Origin: Acidobacteriota bacterium
GTDB lineage: Bacteria > Acidobacteriota > Thermoanaerobaculia > Multivoradales > Multivoraceae
Direction of reading: 5' to 3'
Length of the DNA stretch: 46,788 bases
Assembly (NCBI GenBank): GCA_026708285.1
Contig: JAPOVF010000228.1
Span: forward strand, 1-46,788
Each line of letters opens with the position of its first letter. Positions within the stretch are counted from its first letter, which is position 1. The notes under the pieces are model-generated. The model saw only the letters and a program-made list of their open reading frames with translations. It was not told where the DNA came from and ran no database searches. Below, one piece after another: positions 17,901 to 24,119 of this stretch. A program made the position numbers and the translations under genes.

Positions 17901-19285
17901 GCAGGGAAGGACGCGCGAGCGGCGCCAGCAGGGGCCTTCAGCTCGTCGTAGCCCTGCACCAGCACGTGGCCGTTGGTTCCCGACCAACCGAACGAGTTGA
18001 CGCCGGCCAGCCGGGGCCGATCGGGATGGCGGGGCCAGTCCGTCATCCCGTCGGTGACGCGGACGGGCAGGCGGTCCCAGTCGATGTTGGGGTTCGGGTT
18101 GCTGAAGTTCAGGTGACGGGGAATGACCCCGTGTCTCATCGCCAGGACCGCCTTGATCAGGCCCGCCACGCCGGCGGCGGGTCCGAGATGTCCGATGTTC
18201 GTCTTGACGGAACCGACCAGCAGGGGGTGTTCGGCGTCGCGCTCGCGTCCGTAGACGGCTGCCGCCGCGTTCAACTCGATGGGATCGCCGACGATCGTGC
18301 CGGTGCCGTGGGTCTCCAGGTAGTCGACATCGGAGGGGGAGGCGCCGGCCCGCGCCAGGGCCTCCTCCATCGCCTTCTCCTGGGAGGGAGCGCTGGGCAC
18401 GGTCAGGCCCTGGCTGGCGCCGTCCTGATTGACCGCCGAGCCGGGAATGACAGCCCAGATCCGGTCGCCGTCCGCCTGCGCGTCGCTGAGCCGCTTGAGG
18501 ACGATCAGGCCGCAGCCCTCGCCGGAGACGAAACCGTCGGCGGCCGCGTCGAAGGTCCAGCACTGGCCGGTCGGCGACAGCATGCCCGCGTTGGCGCGCA
18601 GCTCGAGCGGCCGTCCGGCGAACTGGGCATGGACGCCGCCGGCCAGAACCAGGTCCGCCTCCCGGCGCTGGAGCCCCGCCACGGCCTGGTGGATGGCGAC
18701 CAGCGAGGACGAGCAGGCGGTGTCGATCGCCATCGACGGCCCTTCGAGGCCGAGAACGAAGGACACCCGGCCGATCGCGGTGTTCAGGGCGTTGCCGGTG
18801 GCGGCGTAGAGCCCGGCCGCGGCTTCGCTCGTGCCGGGATCCGAGATCGCCATGTCCCGGTAGTCCATGATGCTGATGCCGGCGTACACGCCGGTGCGGC
18901 TGCCCTTGAGGCTCCCCGGGTCGATGGCCGCGTCCTCGAGCGCCCACCAGCTCACCTCCAGCATCATGCGCTGCTGGGGATCGAGCATCTGCGCCTCGAT
19001 CGGGGAGATGCGGAAGAACTCCGCGTCGAACAGGTCGAGGTCCTCGACGTACGCCCCGAAACGGATGGCCTCGTTGGCCGCGGCGAACTGGGGGAACTGC
19101 CGCCCCGGGCGCCCGATGACGGAGCCGGGCGGACCCTCCACCACCGCGTTCTCGCCGGCCAGGAGCTGTCTCCAGTAGCCGGCGAGGTCCTTGCTGCCGG
19201 GGAAGCGGCAGGCCATACCGATGATCGCTACCGGCTCTTCGCGGGGCGGGCCGTCCGGAGAACCGGGTTGGTGGGTGTTCGGCAT
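8957..19285 (-). CDS. Type I polyketide synthase, KS-AT-DH-cMT-psiKR-ER-KR-ACP-KS-AT(degenerate)
   Basis: A 3442-residue multidomain synthase. KS1 (about 18-445) has Cys191 in DTACSSS, HGTGT and NIGHL, all intact. AT1 (about 585-900) has Ser686 in GHSLGE and the specificity motif AYHS, closer to malonyl-type HAFH than methylmalonyl YASH. DH (about 960-1240) has His1002 in DHLVYEQVVVPGG and the second motif HPLLLDGCFQ. The C-methyltransferase (about 1330-1660) has VLEVGAGTGS. A structural pseudo-KR precedes ER (about 1905-2215, HAGAGGVGLAA). KR (about 2240-2420) has VTGGLGGIG, but His2389 sits where the catalytic Tyr is expected. ACP has Ser2554 in GMDSL. KS2 (about 2610-3030) keeps Cys2788 but in LQCAASL, with HGAGS and NMGHL. 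The final AT has GFDAGE: Asp3242 replaces the nucleophile Ser and a large middle part is missing. There is no TE, reductase or second ACP. From domain content the product should be a methyl-branched, largely reduced chain. Minus strand, same direction as the SulP gene, 201 bp downstream of it. Confidence 0.93.
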   Translation of the reverse strand: MPNTHQPGSPDGPPREEPVAIIGMACRFPGSKDLAGYWRQLLAGENAVVEGPPGSVIGRPGRQFPQFAAANEAIRFGAYVEDLDLFDAEFFRISPIEAQMLDPQQRMMLEVSWWALEDAAIDPGSLKGSRTGVYAGISIMDYRDMAISDPGTSEAAAGLYAATGNALNTAIGRVSFVLGLEGPSMAIDTACSSSLVAIHQAVAGLQRREADLVLAGGVHAQFAGRPLELRANAGMLSPTGQCWTFDAAADGFVSGEGCGLIVLKRLSDAQADGDRIWAVIPGSAVNQDGASQGLTVPSAPSQEKAMEEALARAGASPSDVDYLETHGTGTIVGDPIELNAAAAVYGRERDAEHPLLVGSVKTNIGHLGPAAGVAGLIKAVLAMRHGVIPRHLNFSNPNPNIDWDRLPVRVTDGMTDWPRHPDRPRLAGVNSFGWSGTNGHVLVQGYDELKAPAGAARASFPAGVRLPVGTRPEPGEPAAVRETRFLPLSARSPEALREVAGRYLSWLDEQTDPDLSDLAWTVAVGRSHFAHRAGLVFSEPGTSAAETGCAGLPAGIRREAPASGTSAALAQLRQRLEDLAEEGGDPPRAAQKVAFVFTGQASQWPGMGRALYEREPVFRSVLDRCDRLLSGERGVSLLDVMFGENGTDGLLDEPTWTQPAIYSLECALVALWESLGVEPSVVVGHSLGEIAAARAAGGFTLEQGLRYASARGTLMGATRADGAMAAVFAAASRVAEAVAEHNAGSNDADLSVAVDNGAQQVVSGPAAELDAVLARFEAEGVKTHRLRRSPAYHSALIEPALDELEAAVNEIAPSPPAPSVPLVSNITGRLLEPDARMDAAYWRRHAREPVAFRASVETLAELGVDAVVEIGPHAVLGPVVSMIWPASAPAGSPPVLASLRRPPRDAEEPPGDASGGFIEAVAGAWEAGLDIEFEGLFAGEARRRITLPGYPFQRIQHWVRTSKRRHKADGHPLLGVRHESPRGEVMFETEVFASDPAWLLDHLVYEQVVVPGGLHGGMAVSVALSQGDGPAVVDELQIYSPLMLDEEDPESGAGGGGRTLQFVLDGSNDLAERPFEIFTKGEGEEGWTLHAGGRLSSGRSDIEPLPPLDVEALKAELTPQDPVEFYAMRSATGIYLGPSYHTIESAWAREGESLATLALNDSVDATGMELHPLLLDGCFQVLSLARHHTVSEQGAVYMPFGWQRLWVAGPMPSRLLCHATVRTSATTNGADAASSEPPEVVTGDVRFYSTEGAPLGGLFGFTVKRATRGALLSARAGMKDLLYEVAWREQPLDGSVPAADFLASPATVAGQSRTLAEHLAERDVEAADRVTLLRDLERLSQAYVLSALEGMGWRRRTEAEVSPEDLRRELNVVDEHRRLFHRLLAILSEADILSRSDGGYVVAVGVGDPLPDEALADPETLAERLREKHPHGSNELGLLCRCGPALAGVLQGSTDPMTLMFSDEGPGAAGVYLQAPANRSANRMLGDAVEAAVSGLPEDRRLRVLEVGAGTGSATEAVLPRLPCDRIDYTFTDISAGFFSQAEERFAATGAPIEYRRLDIEADPAAQGFDVHAYDLVIAANVLHATRDLGETLSHCRDLLAPSGQLVALEGLRHRTWQDLTFGLLDGWWRFTDVYRTEHAFARPAGWRRALADAGFSDVEFLGTRDPDTDEHLGSSVILARGPAEVVPAPGAWVLAADSAGTAEQLAAELASRDQTVLLVRAEGDSGGPRTEVPGVTTAAIEPSDREAWRSLLEELPEEPPLRGVVHLNALDGHGASASTDEMAADVTHAASSALALAQGAIDAGVGPTEGVWFVTRGAQVLEQDLLARTSGELAGAALWGFGKTMSWEASHLQPKLIDLDPSLETAAVPDLLQELLFADSETLIAHRGGVRRAARLIRPGADDPRLVLPEDPDWVVGPEDPEAGLTTLRAKPRPRTDLEPGEVRVAVEAMGLNFVDALMSIGAVSTGGEIGRELVGRVLETGEEVDGLATGDLVAGMGFGSFTPEIVTHAALVAPAPAGLSTAALATVPICFVTADLAFRTADLQAGERVLIHAGAGGVGLAAIQLAQAAGAEVLATASAAKQSFLRSLGVAHVFDSRETAFGDEILDATDGEGVHVVLNSLTSEGFIEASLACLDSGGRFVEIGKRGIWSEQEMSASRPDVAYSVLDVDALKRTDPVRAGASLAQVMDRLAAGELSPLPHTVWPFCEIESAMDAMRAARHIGKNVLRMPPLAGGGLRPDRAYLVTGGLGGIGCAVARWLVEQGAGAVVLNGRRNPDPEAEAVIRELREAGADVRVEIADVTDFAAIDALLARIDEGPKPLGGVIHSVGVLSDGVIENQTWDRFEQVLWPKVLGAWHLHQSTRTRELDLFVLFSSGIGVVGNPGQSNHSAANAFLDQLAAHRRGLGLPGQSIAWGAWSGIGEAEEQRERIRRRFDHTAAEWITPEQGIEALDRLVRQDVTAPMVTATDWSIVAEEFGTPPPFFDELLATRKVRHRQTEEPAASSGLMAQLREAPSEEKRNLLEAFIQQELQSVLHLPSPPSATVGFFDVGMDSLMAVELRNRLNRAFAGEYTTSNTIVFDYPSTAELAGHLAAEIETLTGAPRVPEKPVAQPRRQTTETDREGIAIVGMACRFPGAPDVSTYWEQLLAGADLVTEGRTGVDYWLDRVGDPEADHPAYRWGGYVGGLELFDARFFGLRPIAAEAMDPQQRMLLETSWQALEDAGIDPEDLRGSRTGVFAGLNASEYRDLMIASGSDGGSVGTMSSTTVGRVAYTLGLMGPALPFQLQCAASLAAVHAAATALERGEVDMALAGGVNAIFSPNFSRLLLEHGLLTSTGRCATFDASAEGYVRGEGCGVVLLKRLGEAVAAGDRIWAVIRGSAVNHNGTAAGMTMPSGPAQEQVIEEALSRAGIAPADVDYLEAHGAGSEIGDSIEVQAAAAIYGREREPDRPLLIGTAKTNMGHLESAAGIAGLIKVVLAMRHGVIPKHLHFETPNPGVDWDQLPVRVTSERTHWPPANGRPARAGVSAFGFSGTNVHVVVEGYAAPEGDSEPGERETRILPLSAKSETALRSLAGRFLGWVDGHNGDLESDDSAAGPLLSDLAWTAGTGRSHFPHRAAVVFRDSASLARGLRTLSEANGAPEPREATNVAFVYAGQESRWPGMGEALYRTEPVVRAVLDRCDEVLRNERGESLLEIMFGRTDASGDLDDPAWACPAVYALECSLTALWSSIGIRPSVIVGFDAGELAAAQAARIFSLEDGLRLAAAAGESGAAEGPVVLERPSLTMIRGVDGRPLAANEALDPSFWLQRAFRIQGDRESAAPEASAATLADRGVEVVLEVSPGSSVAPAIAEVWPASDAEAAGDEATNSAPLVLASLRPPSGDAAESRPGGGFLEAAAAAYEAGLPMSFAGLFAGETRRRIALPGYPFERRRHWVDPPSKPV
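17602..17647. repeat. Palindromic repeat inside the PKS coding sequence
   Basis: Two adjacent perfect hairpins, CCGGCGC-TTC-GCGCCGG (17602-17618) and GCCGGCC-GGAA-GGCCGGC (17621-17638), followed by GCACCCAGT. Read on the minus strand, the 27 bases of 17647-17621 match 1498-1524 with one mismatch. It encodes residues about 547-562 of the PKS, in the KS1-AT1 linker (TGCAGLPAGIRREAPASG). This stretch has no counterpart in the KS2-AT2 linker. The length keeps the reading frame. Confidence 0.8.
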
Positions 19286-19310
19286 TGAGCGGCCTCCAGT
19301 CGCCTGGAGG
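19283..19310 (-). promoter_or_regulatory. Hairpin sequestering the Shine-Dalgarno of the PKS gene
   Basis: Reading the minus strand 5' to 3', the leader is CCTCCAG-GCGA-CTGGAGG (19310-19293), then CCGCTCA, then the ATG. The two 7-nt arms are perfectly complementary, and the GCGA loop is a GNRA tetraloop, an especially stable class. The 3' arm contains GGAGG, the only good ribosome binding site for the start codon, so folding would block initiation. What would open it is not visible. Confidence 0.6.
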
Positions 19311-19319
19311 ACACTCTAT

Positions 19320-19335
19320 TCACCTGAAAGGTCAC
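19320..19335. promoter_or_regulatory. Imperfect palindrome upstream of the PKS gene (possible operator)
   Basis: TCACCTGAAAGGTCAC: the arms TCACCT and AGGTCA match as an inverted repeat in 5 of 6 positions around GAA. It lies 35-50 bp upstream of the PKS start codon. No convincing -35/-10 pair could be placed beside it, so this is only a candidate transcription-factor site. Confidence 0.25.
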
Positions 19336-19358
19336 AATCTAGGCACCTGCGGCGCAGA

Positions 19359-19447
19359 ACGCAGCGAAGCAAGTTCGGGGCGCAGGCGCCGCCGTGCGGA
19401 CGGGCTGGGCCGAAGCACCGAGCCTGCGAGGGGTTTCGGGGCGCTAG
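19359..19447. repeat. Structured intergenic repeat, copy A
   Basis: Lies in the 201-bp gap between the SulP and PKS genes. Its right part (19403-19447) aligns without gaps to 29502-29546, 35 of 45 bases identical by my count, including GAGCCTGCGA and GCGCTAG. Its left part (19359-19374, CGCAGCGAAGCAAGT) matches 29385-29400 at 12 of 16. The rest of the gap holds no gene. Confidence 0.6.
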
Positions 19448-19486
19448 TCGCGACTTGCTCGTCGCGTTCCGGTGGAGGGCTGTGCT

Positions 19487-21679
19487 TCAGCCCGCCGTTC
19501 GCACGCCGGAGCTCAGCAGGTATCGATACAGCCTCGCCGTGAGCTTCGGGTCGCTCTCCTCGAGCAGTCGCAGGGCGGAAGCGGTCAGCGTCGCGGTCGT
19601 GCAGGGCTCGTCGGCGACGACCGAGGTCGCCGCTGTCGGGGCGGCGACAGGCGCCCGGGGCTCGACCGCGTCGCCCGGGCCCAGTTGGCGACTTCGCGCG
19701 CCGCCGGCGTCGAACACGGAGGCCCTTCCGGCGGTGATCAACTGAAGGGTGTCGTTCGACTCGCCGACGGCCAGGAGAGCTTCGCCCTCGGCGTGCTCAT
19801 GGGTGTCCAGCCAGTCCCGGAGATCGCCGACCAACTCCTCGAAGAGGACCTGCCGGTCGAGGTGACGCTCCATGTCGGCGCCCACGGCCTCCAGCAGGGA
19901 AGGCTCTCCGCCCTCCGCGTCGTCGAGCGGCTGGTAGGACGAGATCAGCACGTCCTCGCATTGCTCCAGCGCCTGATCGTCGTCGGGAGCGAACACGACG
20001 CTGCCGAACACCGGCGGCGGCAGGTTCCGCTGCAGCTCCCTCTCGAGCGTCGCGGGCGCCCTGCTCATGACCACCTGGGTACCGGCGCGGCGAGCGGCCA
20101 GGATGAAGCGGCACATGGCGCTGACGGTCGAGAAGTCGAGGCCGGATACGCCCTTGAAGTCGAGCACGATGCATGCCGGTCGGGGGTCTTCGCCGAGCGA
20201 CCGCTGGAGTCGGTCGGCCAGCGGATAGCCGGCGCCGAAGAAGATGTAGCCCCGAAGTCTGTAGCCCCGGACCCGCGAGCCCTTGGCCCGCAGGATGGCC
20301 CGGTCCGGTATCGGGCGGACGCGGTGGCTTCGCTCTTCCCGCAGGGAGAAGGTGGCGTCGACGACGTCGACCCGACTCAGGCGCACCACGAAGAAGAGGA
20401 TCGTGATCAGCATGCCGATGGCGACGCCTTCGAGGAATCCCAGGGTCAGGATCGTCACGAAGATCACCAGGATGATCGCGTAGTCGCTCAGCGGCAGCCG
20501 CTTGCGGACCTTCAGCAGCCACTGGTCGATCAGTGCCACGCCCGTGAACAGCAGGACCCCGCCCATCAGCGGCACGGGTACGAGCGTGAGTAGGACGTCG
20601 CCGAAGATCAGCGGCGAAGCGGTCACCACCGCCACCGCGATGCTGGTCGTCTTGAGGCCGGCGCCGAGCATCAGGTTGCGGAGAGAGGTCGGAACGACGT
20701 ACGTGCCGGGCGGCGCGCCGCCGAGGCCGGCCGCCAGGCTCCCGAGTCCCACGGCGCCGAACTCCCGGTTCCAGTCCAGCTCGCGACCGGAGGCGAGCTC
20801 GATGCCGCCGATGTACAGGGCGGTGCAGAGCAGGGTCACCAGGATCAGGACGAGGATGTTCGGAACCTGAGGGGCGACCGCGCTCCAGTCGATGCGCGCC
20901 GCATCGTCGAGTGCCATGGGAGGCCACAAGTCCGATCCCGAGATGCCCGCGAACAGGAGGCCCCTGTCCTGCGCCTCCTGGGTCGAGACACCGAAACGCG
21001 CCATGCCGAAATGCAGGAGGCCCGTGCCGGCGATGAAGCTCCCCGGCATCAGCAGGGGGCTGGGCCAGCGTCGGCTGGCGAAGTACAGGCCGAGGCCGTA
21101 GGCGACGCCGACGCCCCAGTTCGTGACGACCAGCGGATCGAACAGCGACGCGAGCGCTTCGGCCTCGAATCGCACCCCCATGAGCGCCAGAGCCACCAGG
21201 CAGGCTAGTCCGCCCGTACCCGCGACGAAGCCGGACGAAACGGGGTAAGGAAAGAAGCGCACCAGGTTCGCGAGGCGAAAACGCTCGATGAGCAGGGCGC
21301 AGGCCGCCGTCGCGACCGAACCCAGAACGATGATCGCGACCATCGTTGGCAGCAGCTCGTCGCCGGTGGCGGTGAGCGAACCGCCGATCACCCCGAGGGC
21401 GATCATCGTCGCCATCGTGGGCCCGGCGGCGGCGCCCGCAAAACCGCTTCTGAGCCCGGTCACCACGCAGGCGGCCGCGGTGCCGAACAGGATCAGTCCG
21501 ATGCCCTGGGACAGGTAGGGCGCGAGCTGTCCCGAGAAGGCCAGGCTCACAAGGGCCACCTCGCCGATGATCAGACTGATGCCGGAGACGAATCCGACCG
21601 TCAGCACGGTGAGTGCTTTTCGGACTGCCGCGTTCGACGCAAGGCCGCCTGGCCCTTTGCGGGGGGATTCTCCGGTCAT
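19487..21679 (-). CDS. SulP-family anion transporter with STAS and cyclic-nucleotide-binding-like C-terminal domains
   Basis: A 730-residue inner-membrane protein. Residues 20-440 hold about 12-14 hydrophobic spans of the SLC26/SulP fold (e.g. VGFVSGISLIIGEVALVSLAF, IVLGSVATAACALLI, VPNILVLILVTLLCTALYIGG, YAIILVIFVTILTLGFLEGVA). A STAS domain follows (about 470-580: RGYIFFGAGYPLADRL, CIVLDFKGVSGLDFSTVSAM). The last about 110 residues look like a cNMP-binding beta-roll (ALLAVGESNDTLQLITAGRA, ARSRQLGPGDAVE, EPCTTATLTASALRLLEES). The anion could be sulfate, bicarbonate or a carboxylate. Such SulP-STAS-cNMP fusions are known; here the phosphate-binding R-x-A signature of true cNMP pockets is not seen, so nucleotide binding is doubtful. 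It is divergent from the sulfatase-fold gene, with 94 bp between the starts. Confidence 0.88.
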   Translation of the reverse strand: MTGESPRKGPGGLASNAAVRKALTVLTVGFVSGISLIIGEVALVSLAFSGQLAPYLSQGIGLILFGTAAACVVTGLRSGFAGAAAGPTMATMIALGVIGGSLTATGDELLPTMVAIIVLGSVATAACALLIERFRLANLVRFFPYPVSSGFVAGTGGLACLVALALMGVRFEAEALASLFDPLVVTNWGVGVAYGLGLYFASRRWPSPLLMPGSFIAGTGLLHFGMARFGVSTQEAQDRGLLFAGISGSDLWPPMALDDAARIDWSAVAPQVPNILVLILVTLLCTALYIGGIELASGRELDWNREFGAVGLGSLAAGLGGAPPGTYVVPTSLRNLMLGAGLKTTSIAVAVVTASPLIFGDVLLTLVPVPLMGGVLLFTGVALIDQWLLKVRKRLPLSDYAIILVIFVTILTLGFLEGVAIGMLITILFFVVRLSRVDVVDATFSLREERSHRVRPIPDRAILRAKGSRVRGYRLRGYIFFGAGYPLADRLQRSLGEDPRPACIVLDFKGVSGLDFSTVSAMCRFILAARRAGTQVVMSRAPATLERELQRNLPPPVFGSVVFAPDDDQALEQCEDVLISSYQPLDDAEGGEPSLLEAVGADMERHLDRQVLFEELVGDLRDWLDTHEHAEGEALLAVGESNDTLQLITAGRASVFDAGGARSRQLGPGDAVEPRAPVAAPTAATSVVADEPCTTATLTASALRLLEESDPKLTARLYRYLLSSGVRTAG

Positions 21680-21773
21680 CTGGCGCGCACTTCCCTCCGC
21701 AGACTACCCAACCGGAACGAGCCTGCGCGCGACCGGCTGGACAGCTTCGGGACGCCGCGTCAGAGTTCGTGGC

Positions 21774-24107
21774 TTGAGGAGAAGATCCCAGGGGAAACTG
21801 CCGGCATGGACCGCGCTGGTGCCAGTCGCTGGCCTCTGGCTGTCCAGTTGCGGTCCGGATCCTGTGCCGGTCGAGGTGGTCGACCTGGTCGAGGAGTTCC
21901 GGTACGCCGAGGTCAGACGGGAGCGGCCGCTGATCGACCTGGGCACCCCCTCGGCGGCGGCTGCCCTGGTCGGCGGCTGGTCCTGGAACGAAACCGATCC
22001 CCGCGGGGCCACGTTCGTGTGGGCAGTCGGGCCGCGTTCGGAGGTCGGAGTGTTTCTGGCGTGGGCGCGGGATCTGGAGGTCCGGATGCGGTGCCGCGCG
22101 TTTCGCTATCCGGAAGCGCCGGCGCAGGTCGTGGGCGTCTTCTGGGACGACGTGGAAGTTGCGTCGCTGGAGTTCGCTGCCGGTTTCGCGGAAGCCGGAT
22201 TCGTCGTACCGGCGGAACTGGCGACTCCAGGCAGTCACCGGCTTGCCCTGGTTCCGGCGTACTTCGGGCGGCCTGAGGGGATCGGAGAGGCGGGCCTGGC
22301 GCCCAGGCACTCGAGGAAGTTGTCGTTTGCCTGTGACTGGATTGCGCTCGGGGACGGCCAGCCAGCCGGCGAAGCGCGCGGCGAGGGCGACACGCTCTGG
22401 ATCCCGGCGGCCAGCGAGGTCTCCTTCTTCCTGGAACCGGAGCACGATCTCGAGTTGCAATGGGATGGCATCGCCCCCCGGGGCGTCAGTGGTCTCGACG
22501 TGGTGTGGGAGGTGGAGGGCGCGGCGCCAGTGGCCGGGTCCATCACTCCGGAGTCCACACCGACTCTGCCCCTGCCCCAGCCGCCGATGGACGAGAAGGC
22601 GGCGAACGGGGTCGACGACGATTGGCTCGCGCCCTTTCGACCGTCGCGGCTCGTGCTGCGCGCCGCAGGGGGAGGTACGGATTCCGGTGGGGAGGAGATG
22701 GGCATCGTTCTGCGGCGGCCGCGGCTGACGGCGGACGTGTGGACGTTGCGGCCGCCGGATCGGAATGCCGGGCGAGCGCCGATCGAAGCGCCGGTGCCGT
22801 CGGAGCCGTCTTCGCGCGTTCGCGACCGACGGCCCGAGTCGATCCTGCTCTGGATCGTCGACACGCTGCGCGTTGACCGGCTCGGACTGTACGGTCACGA
22901 CCGGCCTGCATCCCCGAACTTCGACGCCCTGGCGGAACGCTCCACCGTGTTCGAACGGGCAGTGGCGCAGTCGTCGTGGACCCGGCCGACCGTCGCGACG
23001 TTGCTCACCGGCGTCGGCCCCGAGAGGCACGGCATTCGCGAGCTGAACCATGGACTCGACGGTTCCTTCGCCACGTTGCCTGAGCGCCTGCGGGAACTCG
23101 GCTACGCGACGGCGGGCTTCTCGGCGAACGCGAACGTCACCCGCGACACCGGCTTCGAGCAGGGGTTCGACCGTTTTGAGTACGGCGCCGTCGACGTGGA
23201 CACCTTGGCCGAGTGGGCGCTCGACTGGCTCGACGACGTCGCGGCCAAGACGCCGGAGCGGCCGTTCTTTCTCATGATCCTCAGTGTCGAACCGCACGCT
23301 TCCTTCGATCCGGCCGAGCCGTTCCGCGAGCGCTTGGCGGCCGGCGTTCAGGACAGGGGGCTCGGCACGGTGGAGCACATGAGGGCGTTGAGCAACCGGC
23401 GGACCCCCTCGACACCGGAAGTCGTCGACCAGTTGTTCCTGCTCTACGACGCGGAGATCGCCTGGAACGACCATGTCTTCGGTGAGTTCCGGCGCGAGTT
23501 GGACAGCCGGGGCCGGAATCCGTCGATCGTCGTCGTGTCGGACCACGGCGAAGCGTTCGAGGAGAGGGGGGTCTTCGGTCACGCCTGGGACCTGCACCGG
23601 GAGGTGCTGGACATTCCCTTCCTGATCCACCGGAGCGGTCAGGACGAGGGACGTCGCGTGTCGGTACCCGTTCAGCAGGCCGACCTGCTGCCCACGCTGA
23701 TCGAGATCGCGGGCGGCGAGGCCGGGCCGGGGATCGAAGGCGACAGTCTGCTGCCTCTGCTCGAGCCCGGGGCCGCCGCGGGTCGGTCCGAGGGCCTGTC
23801 CGACCGTCTCCTGCTCTCGACGATGGACACGTTCCGGCGGCCCGCCGCGTCGCTCGTCCGCGGCCGGTACAAGCTGATCGAACTACGCCGTGCGGGACAT
23901 GCGCCGAGCCGGCAACTGTTCGACCGGACGGCCGACCCGGAGGAACTGCACGACCTGGCAGCGGAGCGGCCGCTGCTGCTGGGCGTCATGGCCCGGCACC
24001 TGCGCGAGCAGTTGGACCTGGCCGCCGGTGCGGCCGTGGACGCGGTGAACGTCGAGCTGGACGAGGACACCCGGCGCCGGCTCGAGGCCCTCGGCTACAT
24101 CGAGTAG
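21774..24107 (+). CDS. Sulfatase/alkaline-phosphatase-superfamily lipoprotein with Thr at the nucleophile position
   Basis: The frame is open from further upstream. A TTG at 21774 gives RRRSQGK, a hydrophobic core and lipobox WLSS-C, i.e. a lipoprotein of 777 residues; I prefer this start. Residues about 30-340 are a beta-rich region I do not recognise. The sulfatase fold runs from about 360: LLWIVDTLRVDRLGLYG (metal Asp), SSWTRPTVATLLTG, VVVSDHGEAFEERGVFGHAW (metal Asp/His), ending ELHDLAAERPLLL and RRRLEALGYIE. The formylglycine motif C-x-P-x-R is absent: Thr403 aligns with the Cys and Val with the Arg. Thr at this position occurs in phosphoglycerol/phosphoethanolamine transferases, so transferase or phosphodiesterase activity is more likely than sulfate ester hydrolysis. 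First gene of the 21.8-29.4 kb operon, 12 nt before the LolA-like gene. Confidence 0.85.
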   Translation: MRRRSQGKLPAWTALVPVAGLWLSSCGPDPVPVEVVDLVEEFRYAEVRRERPLIDLGTPSAAAALVGGWSWNETDPRGATFVWAVGPRSEVGVFLAWARDLEVRMRCRAFRYPEAPAQVVGVFWDDVEVASLEFAAGFAEAGFVVPAELATPGSHRLALVPAYFGRPEGIGEAGLAPRHSRKLSFACDWIALGDGQPAGEARGEGDTLWIPAASEVSFFLEPEHDLELQWDGIAPRGVSGLDVVWEVEGAAPVAGSITPESTPTLPLPQPPMDEKAANGVDDDWLAPFRPSRLVLRAAGGGTDSGGEEMGIVLRRPRLTADVWTLRPPDRNAGRAPIEAPVPSEPSSRVRDRRPESILLWIVDTLRVDRLGLYGHDRPASPNFDALAERSTVFERAVAQSSWTRPTVATLLTGVGPERHGIRELNHGLDGSFATLPERLRELGYATAGFSANANVTRDTGFEQGFDRFEYGAVDVDTLAEWALDWLDDVAAKTPERPFFLMILSVEPHASFDPAEPFRERLAAGVQDRGLGTVEHMRALSNRRTPSTPEVVDQLFLLYDAEIAWNDHVFGEFRRELDSRGRNPSIVVVSDHGEAFEERGVFGHAWDLHREVLDIPFLIHRSGQDEGRRVSVPVQQADLLPTLIEIAGGEAGPGIEGDSLLPLLEPGAAAGRSEGLSDRLLLSTMDTFRRPAASLVRGRYKLIELRRAGHAPSRQLFDRTADPEELHDLAAERPLLLGVMARHLREQLDLAAGAAVDAVNVELDEDTRRRLEALGYIE

Positions 24108-24119
24108 ACCGTTGCTATA

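Noticed and set aside
8957-19285. Trans-AT or NRPS-hybrid character of the PKS
   Set aside because: Module 1 has its own AT with GHSLGE and the gene has no condensation, adenylation or trans-AT docking regions.
19797-23630. A 1277-codon open frame on the minus strand spanning the SulP and sulfatase-fold genes
   Set aside because: Shadow frame crossing two well-supported genes and their divergent promoter region; its product is Arg/Pro-rich with no recognisable fold.
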